The notes under the pieces are model-generated. The model was not told where the DNA came from and made no database searches. It worked only from the letters and a program-made list of their open reading frames with translations. A DNA stretch of 64,000 bases, taken from Pseudomonadota bacterium (lineage in GTDB: Bacteria > Pseudomonadota > Gammaproteobacteria > Burkholderiales > Rhodocyclaceae). Location of the stretch: positions 62,001 to 126,000 of the forward strand of contig JAGTRW010000006.1 in assembly GCA_018262095.1 (NCBI GenBank), written 5' to 3'. Each line of letters begins with the position of its first letter. Position 1 is the stretch's first letter. Position numbers and translations under genes: made by a program. This document shows, piece by piece, positions 36,394 through 44,930 of this stretch.

Positions 36394-37759
36394 GGGCTAC
36401 AGCCTGCGGCGGCGCCTGCTGCTGCGGCTGTTGGGACCGCTGGCTCTGGTCTTGATCCTGGGGGTGGCGGCGACCGTGATGCTGGCGCGGCACATCGGGA
36501 CGATCGTCTATGACCGGGGGCTCTATGACTCGGCGATGACGCTCGCCCAGCAGATCAGGATCAAGGACGGGAAAGCCGATCTCGACCTGTCGCAGACGGC
36601 GGTGGAGATCTTCGAGTGGGACAACGTCGATCGGATCTTTGAAAAGGTGACGTCGCGCAAAGCCGGTCCGATCTTCAGTAATGCCCCCTTTCCTCGCTTC
36701 GACGACGACCTGGTCGTCGGCCAGCCTCGCTATTACGACGCGGTGGTCAACGGCAAGCCGGTGCGAGTCGTCGCGGTGCTGATGGCCGGCGCCGGCGACG
36801 ATCCCGACAGTTTCGTGATCCAGGTCGCTGAAACCCAATACAAGCGCAATTCCCTGGTGTCGGACATCCTGCTGCTGGCGATTCCGCTGCTGGCGCTCAT
36901 TTTTGCGCTGGTCAGCGCCTTGATCTGGTTGGCGGTGAGTTCCAGCCTGCGCATTCTCGACGCCACCACCGCGCGGCTGTCGACCTACGAACCCGACGGC
37001 CTGGTGCCGGTCAGCGACGTCGACGATGCGCCCAACGAGGTCAAGCCGCTGCTCGATTCGATCAATCGCCTGATCGCCAAGCTGTCCGACGCGCAAAACA
37101 CCCAGCGCCGCTTCATTTCCAACGCCGCGCATCAACTGCGAACGCCGCTGGCGACCCTGCAGGTGCAGACCGAACGCGCCTTGCGCGAACCCGACCCGAT
37201 TCGCCACAGCGAGGCATTGACCCATGTGCTGACGGCGATTACCCGGTCGCGGCACATGGTTCACCAATTGCTCACGCTGGCGCGTTCCGAGCCGTCCGGT
37301 GAGCAACTGCTCGAAATGGTCCGCGTCGATCTGGCCGAGGTGGCGCGCGAGGAGATCGAAAAGTGGGCCGACGCGGCGATCGCGCGTGGCATCGATCTGG
37401 GCTACGAAGGTCCGGACGGTGAGCTGCCGATTTCAGGCGAGCCGCACCTGCTGCACGAAATGATCGGCAATATCGTCGATAACGCGATCCGCTATGGCCG
37501 TCCCGGCGGTCGGGTCACCCTCGGCTTGACGGCTTCGCCGCGAATCCTGACCGTCGACGACGATGGGCCGGGAATACCCGCGCCGGAGCGGGGCCTGGTG
37601 ATGGAACGCTTCTACCGCCTGGCCGGAACCGCGAGCGACGGTTGCGGCCTGGGCTTGTCGATTGCGCGGGAAATCGCCGTACGACACCGGGCGCAGCTGG
37701 TGATCAAGGACAATCCGCGCGGCCAGGGCGCGCGCATCGAAGTCGTCTTTCCAAAATAG
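36380..37759 (+). CDS. tctE: Sensor histidine kinase, TctE-like
   Basis: 459 residues. Two membrane helices (about 18-38 and 165-186) enclose a short periplasmic domain of the 2CSK_N type (DRGLYDSAMTLAQQI). HAMP is followed by HisKA with the acceptor His in NAAHQLRTP and an HATPase domain ending DDGPGIP and GLGLSIA. TctE-type kinases sense tricarboxylates or related acids in the periplasm. Partner of the regulator it overlaps. The TRAP genes that follow suggest an organic-acid signal. Confidence 0.9.
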   Translation: MRRNKGYSLRRRLLLRLLGPLALVLILGVAATVMLARHIGTIVYDRGLYDSAMTLAQQIRIKDGKADLDLSQTAVEIFEWDNVDRIFEKVTSRKAGPIFSNAPFPRFDDDLVVGQPRYYDAVVNGKPVRVVAVLMAGAGDDPDSFVIQVAETQYKRNSLVSDILLLAIPLLALIFALVSALIWLAVSSSLRILDATTARLSTYEPDGLVPVSDVDDAPNEVKPLLDSINRLIAKLSDAQNTQRRFISNAAHQLRTPLATLQVQTERALREPDPIRHSEALTHVLTAITRSRHMVHQLLTLARSEPSGEQLLEMVRVDLAEVAREEIEKWADAAIARGIDLGYEGPDGELPISGEPHLLHEMIGNIVDNAIRYGRPGGRVTLGLTASPRILTVDDDGPGIPAPERGLVMERFYRLAGTASDGCGLGLSIAREIAVRHRAQLVIKDNPRGQGARIEVVFPK

Positions 37760-37770
37760 CCGCCTGAAAG

Positions 37771-37956
37771 TTAACCGACGACACGCAATGTGCCGAAAGG
37801 TTCAGGCAAGGTCAGGTCATTAAACTCGCGCTCCGTGCACAGGGGCCGACCCGTGTGCTCGATAGTCTTGTACTGCTCAACGCCGAAAAAAACAGCGACG
37901 GACTTCGCCCGATCTATATGGGCGCAAGCCACTCGATTGGGTGCCTGAGCAGTCAT
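37771..37956 (-). CDS. Possible 61-residue protein in the tctE-dctQ gap
   Basis: An open frame beginning MTAQAPNRVACAH with a protein-like composition (FFGVEQYKTIEHTGRPL) but no clear ribosome binding site and no recognised relative. It could be a remnant of an older gene in this 252-base gap. The same gap contains an imperfect GCCCGA/TCGGGC stem (about 37963-37995) just before dctQ. Confidence 0.25.
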   Translation of the reverse strand: MTAQAPNRVACAHIDRAKSVAVFFGVEQYKTIEHTGRPLCTEREFNDLTLPEPFGTLRVVG

Positions 37957-38011
37957 AACGACGCCCGAGGGTAATCGATTGACTGCCGTCGGGCCTTTCT
38001 GGAGGGGAACG

Positions 38012-38506
38012 ATGAATTTTCTAACTGCAATAAATACCAGGCTGTCGCGCTGGGCGATGTATATCGCCTGCACGGGACTGGCCTGCCTCGTCTGCGTCGT
38101 CGATTACAGCGTGGTCATGCGCTACGTGTTCAATGACGCGCCCGCTTTCGCCGAACAGGCCGCCTTGCTGCTGGTGATCACCGTCGCCATGTTCGGCGCC
38201 TCGGCCGGCGTGCGCGACGCCGGCCACATCGGCATGGATACGCTGGTGGCGCTGCTGCCCAAGAAAGCGCACCGGTACATCGACCTGATCGTCAGCGCGA
38301 TCAATTTCACCTTTGGCGGCGTCCTGCTGATCGGCTGCCTGCTGATGGCCGAGTCCACGTACAGCGCGACCATCCCGACGATCGGCATCTCGGAAGCCTT
38401 CCGCTATCTGCCGCCGATCGCCGCCGGCGTGCTCATCATCCTGTTTTCGGTTGAGCATCTGATCGCCATCCTGACCCACAAGAAAGTGATTAAATCATGG
38501 CACTGA
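38012..38506 (+). CDS. dctQ: TRAP transporter small membrane subunit
   Basis: 164 residues, four membrane helices. RYVFNDAPAFAEQAALLLVI carries the conserved DctQ pattern, and the family motif around AGVRDAGHIGMDTLVALLP is intact. ATG at 38012 has GGAGGGG upstream. It overlaps dctM by 10 bases. With DctM it forms the sodium-coupled membrane part of a TRAP importer that needs a periplasmic DctP, none of which is adjacent. Confidence 0.93.
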   Translation: MNFLTAINTRLSRWAMYIACTGLACLVCVVDYSVVMRYVFNDAPAFAEQAALLLVITVAMFGASAGVRDAGHIGMDTLVALLPKKAHRYIDLIVSAINFTFGGVLLIGCLLMAESTYSATIPTIGISEAFRYLPPIAAGVLIILFSVEHLIAILTHKKVIKSWH

Positions 38507-39849
38507 CCGTCCTCAGCCTGGTATTCCTGATCATCCTGCTGCTCGGCGCGCCGGTTTCCTTCGCCATCGGCCTGAGCTGCGTCGCGACCTTCATGGTCGA
38601 GGGCTTGCCCTTCGAAACGCCCTTCCAGATCATGATCTCCGGAATGAACGTGTTTTCGTTCCTGGCCATTCCGTTCTTCATCTTCTCCGGAGAGCTGATG
38701 CTGCACGGCGGCATCGCCGACAAGATCGTCGATTTCGCGCGTTCGCTGGTCGGCCATGTGCGCGGCGGTCTGGGCCTGGCCAACGTGGTCGCCTGCACGC
38801 TGTTCGGCGGCGTCTCCGGTTCGCCGGTCGCCGATACCTCGGCGATGGGCGGCGTGATGATCCCGATCATGAAGCGCGAGGGCTACAGCGCCGAATACGC
38901 GGTCAATGTCACCACCCATGCCTCGCTGACCGGCGCGCTGATGCCGACCTCGCACAATATGATCATCTACGCCTTCGCCGCACAATCGGCGGCGGGGATG
39001 GTCGGCATTCACGAGATCAAGGGCGTTTCGATCGGCGATCTGATGTTCGCCGGATTGATCCCGGCGTTCTGGATCATGGCCTGCGTGCTCTGCGCGGCCT
39101 ACTACCAGGCGGTCAAATTCGGCTACCCGAAGACCGCCGACGGCACCTCGATGATGACTCGCTTCCCGGGCTGGCTCGCGGTCGCGCGCAACCTGGCGGC
39201 GGCCTTGCCGGGCCTGGGCGTGGTGGCGATCATCATGGTCTGCATCATCAAGGGAATCTCGACCGCGACCGAAGCGGCCGCGATGGCGGTGACCTATTCG
39301 CTGATCCTGACCGCGCTGATCTATCGCACGATGACCAAAGAGAAGCTGCTCAAGGCGCTGGCTCGTGGCTCCAAGACGACCGGCGTCGTGCTGCTGTTGA
39401 TCGGCGTTTCCAATATGCTCGGCTGGCAGATGGCCTGGCTCGAAATCCCCGAACAGATTTCCGCCGCGCTGCTCACCGCGACCACCACGCCGTGGCTGAT
39501 GCTGCTCTACATCAACATCCTGCAGGTCGCTCTCGGCATTTTCCTCGACATGGCTGCGCACATCCTGATCACGACCCCGCTGTTCCTGCCGCTGGCCATG
39601 CAGATGGGCGTCGGCCCGGTGCAGTTCGGCGTCATGCTGCTGCTCAACTGCTCGCTGGGGCTGGTCCATCCGCCGGTCGGCACGGTGCAGTTTGTCGGTT
39701 GCGCGATCGGCGGCGTGTCGGTCAACAGCGTGATGAAAACCATTTTGCCGTATTATCTGGCGATCTGGACGGCGATCCAGTTGGTCACCTACGTCGACGG
39801 CTTCTCGACCTGGCTGCCAACACTGATCAACCATCATTTGGTACTGTGA
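38497..39849 (+). CDS. dctM: TRAP transporter large membrane subunit
   Basis: 450 residues, about twelve membrane helices. LIILLLGAPVSFAIGLS, PFFIFSGELM, GGVSGSPVADTSAMGGVMIP and LNCSLGLVHPPVGTVQF are family landmarks, all in the right order. It forms the transport channel with DctQ. The binding protein is missing from the operon, but one is present at 2.9-3.9 kb. Confidence 0.95.
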   Translation: MALTVLSLVFLIILLLGAPVSFAIGLSCVATFMVEGLPFETPFQIMISGMNVFSFLAIPFFIFSGELMLHGGIADKIVDFARSLVGHVRGGLGLANVVACTLFGGVSGSPVADTSAMGGVMIPIMKREGYSAEYAVNVTTHASLTGALMPTSHNMIIYAFAAQSAAGMVGIHEIKGVSIGDLMFAGLIPAFWIMACVLCAAYYQAVKFGYPKTADGTSMMTRFPGWLAVARNLAAALPGLGVVAIIMVCIIKGISTATEAAAMAVTYSLILTALIYRTMTKEKLLKALARGSKTTGVVLLLIGVSNMLGWQMAWLEIPEQISAALLTATTTPWLMLLYINILQVALGIFLDMAAHILITTPLFLPLAMQMGVGPVQFGVMLLLNCSLGLVHPPVGTVQFVGCAIGGVSVNSVMKTILPYYLAIWTAIQLVTYVDGFSTWLPTLINHHLVL

Positions 39850-39873
39850 ACCGAAGCATTCTCTGAATCATCG

Positions 39874-39904
39874 AAGGCCCCGGAGATGTCTTGCCCGGGG
39901 CCTT
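39874..39904 (+). terminator. Terminator of the dctQM operon
   Basis: AAGGCCCCGG and CCGGGGCCTT form a perfect 10-bp stem 25 bases after the dctM stop, followed by a short TTTC tail. Confidence 0.7.
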
Positions 39905-39967
39905 TCGCACAATTGGAGAGACGCTGTCAGGCGCGCTTGGGCAGCGCCGGGAACAAGGAGTTACTGG

Positions 39968-40426
39968 ATGTTGAAAGCGTATTTCGTCGAGCTGCTGAAA
40001 AAGAACAACAAGATCCGTTATGGCCTGATCGCCTTGCTCTCTTTGGTTCTGGTCGGCGTGCTCGCCTATGACCGGCTCAACAAGAATGAACGGATCAAGG
40101 CTGAAAATACATTCGACTGCCCGGACCTTGATCGGGGGTGTCAGATCGAGGTGCGCAATCTGCCGTACACGATCAAGACCGATACGCGGGTCGCTGCGGG
40201 TGTGCCGTTTGTCCTGCTCGTCGAGGGCGGCGGTGTCGAAATGCACGCGCTGTGGAAGATGAAGGACGTCGACGTCGATCCGAATTTCTATCGTCTGGAA
40301 GCCGATGGCCTTGAGCGCTGGAAGTCCAAGATGACTCTTCCATCGAGTCCGCAAACGCGGCACGATTGGGTTCTGCACTTGGAAATCAACGCGCGAGCGG
40401 TCGATATCAATACCACCACGCACTGA
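39968..40426 (+). CDS. Membrane-anchored protein of unknown function
   Basis: 152 residues, not recognised. One membrane helix (about 18-35) follows a basic N-terminus; the remaining domain is predicted to lie outside the inner membrane and has two cysteines (CPDLDRGC) that could form a disulfide. The gene is 15 bases ahead of another anchored small protein, so the two may work together. Confidence 0.65.
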   Translation: MLKAYFVELLKKNNKIRYGLIALLSLVLVGVLAYDRLNKNERIKAENTFDCPDLDRGCQIEVRNLPYTIKTDTRVAAGVPFVLLVEGGGVEMHALWKMKDVDVDPNFYRLEADGLERWKSKMTLPSSPQTRHDWVLHLEINARAVDINTTTH

Positions 40427-40441
40427 GATTGGAAGACGACA

Positions 40442-40864
40442 ATGAAGCGCGGGGTGAATCGAGGCCATGCGAGTCGAAGCAAGCTGATGTACGTCGTCGT
40501 CGTGGTCGTCGTCTTGCTTCTGCTTCTGTCTGCCTGGTGGCTGAACATCGACCGGGAACCGGGATCGGCGGAGATGCGCTTGGCCTTCATCAAGCACTAC
40601 GAAACGAGCAATCCAGCCAGGGCGCCAAAAGACCTGCTTGAAGACCGGCAGCGGCTGATTGAATTTGAGCTCAAGAAACAGCATTGCGAGAAGATCGGGA
40701 CCAAGCGCTATCGATGCGCGGCCGCGCTGTCGATCAATGGCCAGCCGGTCGGTGATCCTGGCAGTGCAGAGGAAGCGATCTACACGCACGACGCCAAGGG
40801 TTGGCTCTTCACGCCAGTCGACGCCGGCGAAAAGGGCAAGGCCTCGCGCGCCATCGCCAACTGA
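40442..40864 (+). CDS. Membrane-anchored protein of unknown function
   Basis: 140 residues, not recognised. A basic N-terminus and a strikingly valine/leucine-rich membrane helix (VVVVVVVLLLLLSAWW, about 18-33) anchor a charged domain with two cysteines (HCEKIGTKRYRCAAA). It follows the 152-residue anchored protein closely and in the same direction. Confidence 0.65.
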   Translation: MKRGVNRGHASRSKLMYVVVVVVVLLLLLSAWWLNIDREPGSAEMRLAFIKHYETSNPARAPKDLLEDRQRLIEFELKKQHCEKIGTKRYRCAAALSINGQPVGDPGSAEEAIYTHDAKGWLFTPVDAGEKGKASRAIAN

Positions 40865-40963
40865 GCCTGTGCCTCGCTGCCTCCGTGGTGCTTGGCGGTC
40901 ATGCGATTGAAACCTTGGGCGAATATGCTGCTGCGACATCCAATCTGATTCGCGGAGCACCCC

Positions 40964-42817
40964 ATGCCTGAAGCGGTGAAACGAATTGCGTCCTTCCCGC
41001 TCTTCGTCGTCGATAGCCAAGCGATCGACGCGCAGACTGAAGAAATCGAACTGCTCGACGACATCGTCGAAAACTGCCGATTGACCGGTGTCTTTCAGCC
41101 GATCATCGATTTTCGAACGCACTCTTACATCGGCTATGAAGGCCTGATCCGCGGCCCGGTCGACACGCCCTTGCATGCGCCGCTGCAGCTCTTCGCCGCC
41201 GCCGAACGCCACGGTCTGCGCCGCAAGCTTGAGCAGGCCTGCCGCGAGACGGTGTTTCGCGCCTTCGCCAAACTGCAGTTGCCCGGCAAGCTGTTCGTCA
41301 ACTCGAGTCTCGACTGCCTCGACGACGAGTTGATCTTCAACGGCGGCACCGTCGATCTGCTGCATCAGATCGGCATCAGCCCCGGCCGGGTGGTGATCGA
41401 ACTGACCGAGAACCAGCGCATCAACGACTATCCCGACATTCACCTGGCGCTCGCGCACTATCGCAGCCTGGGTTACCAGATCGCCATCGACGATCTGGGT
41501 GAAGGCTTTGCCAACCTGCGCATGTGGTCGGAGATCGCTCCCGATTTCGTCAAGATCGACCGCCATTTCATCGACGGCATCGCGCAGGACAAACTCAAGC
41601 ATCATTTCGTCAAGGCCATGCAGAACCTCGCCGAGAGCTGTTCGGCGACGGTCGTCGCCGAAGGCATCGAGAACGAGGCCGACTGCCTCGCCGTTCGCGA
41701 CCTGGGAATCGCGCTCGGCCAGGGCTTCCTGATCGCCATGCCGGATGCCGAACCGCGCACGCTGCCCAGCGCCAAGATCGTCGAGACGATCAAGCGACGC
41801 AGCCTGGCCGTTTTTCCGACGGCGCCGGTGCATTCGGGCAACGTCACGGTGCGCAGCCTGATCCGCCCGGTCGAGCCGGTGGCGCCGAATACTTTCAACG
41901 ACGAGGTCTATCGCCGCTTTGAGGCCGACCCCGAGCTGATGTCGATGCCGGTCGTCGCCAAGGGCGCGCCGCTCGGGCTGATCAACCGCCATGAACTGGT
42001 CGACCGCATGGCGCGCCCGTACCGGCGCGAGCTGTTCGGCCGCAAGAGCTGCATGCAGTTCATGGACCCGATGCCGCTGTGCATCGACCAGGAGTCGACC
42101 GTGCAGGAGGCCGGGCTGATCGTCGCCCGCTCGGCGCGGCGCCATATCTACGACGGCTTCATCGTCACCCGCGACGGCGAATACGTCGGCATCGGCAGCG
42201 CCCACGACCTGATGGGAATGATCACCGAAATGCAGATCCAGGCGGCGCGCTACGCCAACCCGCTGACGCAGCTGCCGGGCAACGTGCCGATCAACGAACA
42301 CATCGAGCGCTTGCTCGAGAACCGGGTCTGCTTCCACGCCTGCTATTTCGACCTTGATCACTTCAAGCCCTTCAACGACGTCTTCGGCTATCGCAAGGGC
42401 GACGACATCATCGTTCTGCTGGCGCAGACGCTGGCCGAGGTGATCGACCCGCTCGCCGATTTCTGCGGCCACATCGGCGGCGACGACTTCATGGTGCTGT
42501 TTCAAAGCGACGACTGGGAGTCGCGTTGCCGCAAGGCGCTGCAAATTTTCGACCAGCGCATCGCCGAATCGGTCGACGGCGGCCTGCTCGACGAGCGCGG
42601 CGGCTATTCGGCCGAAAACCGGCGCGGCCAGATGGTTTTCTATGCGCTTCCCGCGCTGTCGATCGGCGCCGTTCCGGTCGGCATCGACGTCTTCGAGTCA
42701 CACCGCGAAATCTCGGCGGCCGCCGCCGAAGCCAAGAAGAACGCCAAGCGATTGGCCGGCAGCAGCCTGTTCGTCGAACGAAGGCTGAGCCCGGCCGGCA
42801 TCGCGGCGATTGCCTAG
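40964..42817 (+). CDS. EAL-CBS-GGDEF c-di-GMP signalling protein
   Basis: 617 residues, soluble. The N-terminal EAL domain has YEGLIRG (Glu59), NSS, ELTEN, IDDLGEG, KIDRHFID and AEGIEN, so the catalytic set for c-di-GMP hydrolysis is largely present. A CBS pair (about 330-420) may bind a nucleotide. The C-terminal GGDEF domain reads HIGGDDFM, a degenerate active site that probably acts as a regulatory GTP-binding or dimerisation module. So the likely net activity is phosphodiesterase. Monocistronic. Confidence 0.92.
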   Translation: MPEAVKRIASFPLFVVDSQAIDAQTEEIELLDDIVENCRLTGVFQPIIDFRTHSYIGYEGLIRGPVDTPLHAPLQLFAAAERHGLRRKLEQACRETVFRAFAKLQLPGKLFVNSSLDCLDDELIFNGGTVDLLHQIGISPGRVVIELTENQRINDYPDIHLALAHYRSLGYQIAIDDLGEGFANLRMWSEIAPDFVKIDRHFIDGIAQDKLKHHFVKAMQNLAESCSATVVAEGIENEADCLAVRDLGIALGQGFLIAMPDAEPRTLPSAKIVETIKRRSLAVFPTAPVHSGNVTVRSLIRPVEPVAPNTFNDEVYRRFEADPELMSMPVVAKGAPLGLINRHELVDRMARPYRRELFGRKSCMQFMDPMPLCIDQESTVQEAGLIVARSARRHIYDGFIVTRDGEYVGIGSAHDLMGMITEMQIQAARYANPLTQLPGNVPINEHIERLLENRVCFHACYFDLDHFKPFNDVFGYRKGDDIIVLLAQTLAEVIDPLADFCGHIGGDDFMVLFQSDDWESRCRKALQIFDQRIAESVDGGLLDERGGYSAENRRGQMVFYALPALSIGAVPVGIDVFESHREISAAAAEAKKNAKRLAGSSLFVERRLSPAGIAAIA

Positions 42818-42840
42818 CACCGCCAGCGAGGAGAAAAAGC

Positions 42841-42875
42841 GCCATTCACCCTTCGATAGGTTTGGGGTGAACGGC
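42841..42875. terminator. Hairpin between convergent EAL and ppk2 genes
   Basis: TTCACCC and GGGTGAA pair perfectly, and the stem extends through one mismatch to GCC/GGC. It lies in the 94-base gap between convergent genes, so it may serve both. Confidence 0.5.
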
Positions 42876-42911
42876 AGCTTCTTGCTTACCTGAACGGCAA
42901 CAGCCCGCCGC

Positions 42912-43841
42912 TCAATAGGTCGCCGGAACGAACATCTCGGCGGGAACCGGGTGGCGCAGGTAGTCCGGATTATGCACGCGCGCCGGCAGCACCACCGGCT
43001 CGCGCTCGACCTCGCCGTAGGGGATCTGCGCCAGCAGATGGTGGATGCAGTTGAGGCGAGCTTTCTTCTTGTCGACCGCTTCGACGATCCACCACGGCGC
43101 CTCGGCGATATGCGTGCGCTCGAGCATGACCTCCTTGGCCCGCGTGTAGTGTTCCCAGCGCCGGCGCGATTCCATGTCCATCGGGCTGAGCTTCCACTGC
43201 TTGAGCGGGTCGTGGATGCGCATCGTGAAGCGCATGTTCTGCTCCTCGTCGGTGATCGAGAACCAGTACTTGATCAGGATGATCCCCGAGCGCGTGAGCA
43301 TCTTCTCGAACTCGGGGACGGTGCGGAAGAAGTCTTCGTACTCGTCGTCGTTGCAAAAACCCATGACCTTTTCGACGCCGGCGCGGTTGTACCAGCTGCG
43401 GTCGAACAGCACGATCTCGCCGCCGGCCGGCAGATGCGAGACGTAACGCTGAAAGTACCACTGGCTGCGTTCGCGCTCGCTCGGCGCCGGCAGCGCCGCG
43501 ACGCGGCAGACGCGCGGGTTGAGGCGCTGGGTGATGCGCTTGATGACGCCGCCCTTGCCGGCGGCGTCGCGCCCCTCGAACAGCACCACCACCTTGAGCT
43601 TCTGGTGCACCACCCAGTCCTGCAGCTTGACCAGTTCGCCCTGCAGCCGAAAAAGCTCCTTGAAGTAGAAGTTGCGGTCGACGTCGCGGCTCTCGCCGCC
43701 GGGGTTCATCGCCTCGTTGATCAGCGCGTTCATGCGCTCATCGTCGATTTCCATTTCCAGCTCTTCGTCGAAGCCGTCGAGCATCTCGGCGTGAATCCGC
43801 CGCTCGTAGTCGCGTTTCTTTTCGATCTTGTCGGTAATCAT
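42912..43841 (-). CDS. ppk2: Polyphosphate kinase 2 (class I type)
   Basis: 309 residues. Walker A is FEGRDAAGKGG, the lid module includes ERSQWYFQRYVSHLP and Walker B is IVLFDRSWYNRAG, all as in single-domain PPK2 proteins. It uses polyphosphate to phosphorylate nucleoside diphosphates (or the reverse). It is 45 bases after the HAD gene with which it forms an operon, and a PHO box stands before that gene, so polyphosphate use is probably induced by phosphate starvation. Confidence 0.95.
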   Translation of the reverse strand: MITDKIEKKRDYERRIHAEMLDGFDEELEMEIDDERMNALINEAMNPGGESRDVDRNFYFKELFRLQGELVKLQDWVVHQKLKVVVLFEGRDAAGKGGVIKRITQRLNPRVCRVAALPAPSERERSQWYFQRYVSHLPAGGEIVLFDRSWYNRAGVEKVMGFCNDDEYEDFFRTVPEFEKMLTRSGIILIKYWFSITDEEQNMRFTMRIHDPLKQWKLSPMDMESRRRWEHYTRAKEVMLERTHIAEAPWWIVEAVDKKKARLNCIHHLLAQIPYGEVEREPVVLPARVHNPDYLRHPVPAEMFVPATY

Positions 43842-43886
43842 CGGGGGTTTTCTGTTGGAGTTAAGGCGAGTCGGTGAATGGAGACG

Positions 43887-44591
43887 TCATGGTCTGGCTG
43901 GCGGCGACGGATCGAGATCGAGGGCGTGGCAGAGCCGGTCGATCAACTCGCGCGGCGTCCTGGCGATGACTTCGGCGGGGATCGCGTAGCTGTCGGCCAG
44001 GCGGTCGTAATCCTCGAAACCGTAGGACGCGACCAGCGGGTTCATTCCGGCGCCGATCGCCGCCGCGTAGTCGCGGTACTCGTCACCACAGGCGAAGCAG
44101 CGCGCGGGGTTGATCGCCAAACGTTCGCGCAGCGCGCGAAAGTGCGGCAGCTTGTCTTCGCCGAGCGGAATGCAGACCAGAAAATCCAGGCGCGCGCTGT
44201 CGATGTCGTGACGTTCGAGCACCAGCCGAACGGTCTCATCGGGATCGACGGTGACGTTGCGCGAGACGATTCCGACGCGAATGTCGGGCGTCTCGATCAG
44301 GCGCTGCAGCAAGGCCGCCATGTCGGGAAACACCGCCGCCTGGCTGCGGTAGATCTCGGTGAGCGTGTGCTTGAGCCGCTTGCGATTCTCTTTGTCGAGT
44401 TGCCGCCGCAGGTTTTTCGGGAACTCGCGCAGCCCGCCCAGATACTTGAGCAGCTTGCGCCGGCGCTGGAAGCGCGCGAGGTCGCCGAGGTCCATGCCGT
44501 GCCGCGCGAAAGCGAGCTCGACCGCAAAGAACGAGTCGATCAGCGTCCCGTCGAGGTCGAAAATCACCAGGCGATCCTTACTTGCGTACAT
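43887..44591 (-). CDS. HAD-superfamily phosphatase in the ppk2 operon
   Basis: 234 residues. DLDGTLID (motif I, nucleophile Asp), VSRNVT (motif II), a Lys in GEDKLPH and CGDEYRDYAAA (motif IV) are in order; a helical cap lies at about 20-90. The substrate is unknown, but a phosphate ester is expected. ATG at 44591 starts the motif; a TTG six bases earlier is not needed. It is first in the operon with ppk2 and stands 40 bases behind a -10/PHO-box promoter. Confidence 0.85.
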   Translation of the reverse strand: MYASKDRLVIFDLDGTLIDSFFAVELAFARHGMDLGDLARFQRRRKLLKYLGGLREFPKNLRRQLDKENRKRLKHTLTEIYRSQAAVFPDMAALLQRLIETPDIRVGIVSRNVTVDPDETVRLVLERHDIDSARLDFLVCIPLGEDKLPHFRALRERLAINPARCFACGDEYRDYAAAIGAGMNPLVASYGFEDYDRLADSYAIPAEVIARTPRELIDRLCHALDLDPSPPARP

Positions 44592-44630
44592 CGGCAAAGC
44601 CCCATTTCACGGCGCGGTCGCCATGCGGCG

Positions 44631-44675
44631 AATATAGCCGGCGATTGTGACAGGGGTGTTACCGACGGGTTACGC
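44631..44675 (-). promoter_or_regulatory. PHO box and -10 element before the HAD-ppk2 operon
   Basis: On the minus strand three seven-base units lie in 11-bp phase: GCGTAAC (44669-44675), CGGTAAC (44658-44664) and CTGTCAC (44647-44653). Ten bases later follows TATATT (44631-44636). This is the layout of a PhoB-dependent promoter, with the box in place of the -35. Confidence 0.75.
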
Positions 44676-44882
44676 GTGCAGCCGCAGGGCGGTTGCTATG
44701 CATTTCGGCTTGAGCCGGCCTGATGACAGGCGTATGGTGTGGTCTTGACTACTGGTTTTCCGGTATTACAGATCCCCGTGAAGCTTGTGGCCGGCGGTCG
44801 AGCCGCGCTGGATGGCCGTGGAGCGGGGAAGCGCAGGATTGATTGATGAAACAGTAAGGCCTCGTTTGGAGGTCGATTTGAC
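44676..44882. other. Gene-free stretch before the cassette array
   Basis: About 200 bases with no gene. No integron integrase gene or attI-like element is recognisable here; the segment ends at a GTTAGAG core that begins the cassette array. Confidence 0.4.
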
Positions 44883-44889
44883 GTTAGAG
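44883..44889 (+). other. Integron-type recombination core at the start of the cassette array
   Basis: GTTAGAG, in context GACGTTAGAGG, matches GTTRRRY except for the last base. It lies 41 bases before the first cassette gene and marks its left boundary. Confidence 0.5.
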
Positions 44890-44930
44890 GTTTTCGTTGT
44901 CCCCCAATGCAGTTACCAAGGGAGAATCAA

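Noticed and set aside
39827-42544. A 905-codon open frame on the minus strand
   Set aside because: It is antisense to the EAL-CBS-GGDEF gene and two small genes, has no motif and no ribosome binding site; long antisense frames are common in GC-rich DNA.
44676-44882. Integron integrase gene or attI site at the left end of the cassette array
   Set aside because: No tyrosine-recombinase frame in any reading frame within several kb; the left neighbours are HAD and ppk2 genes.
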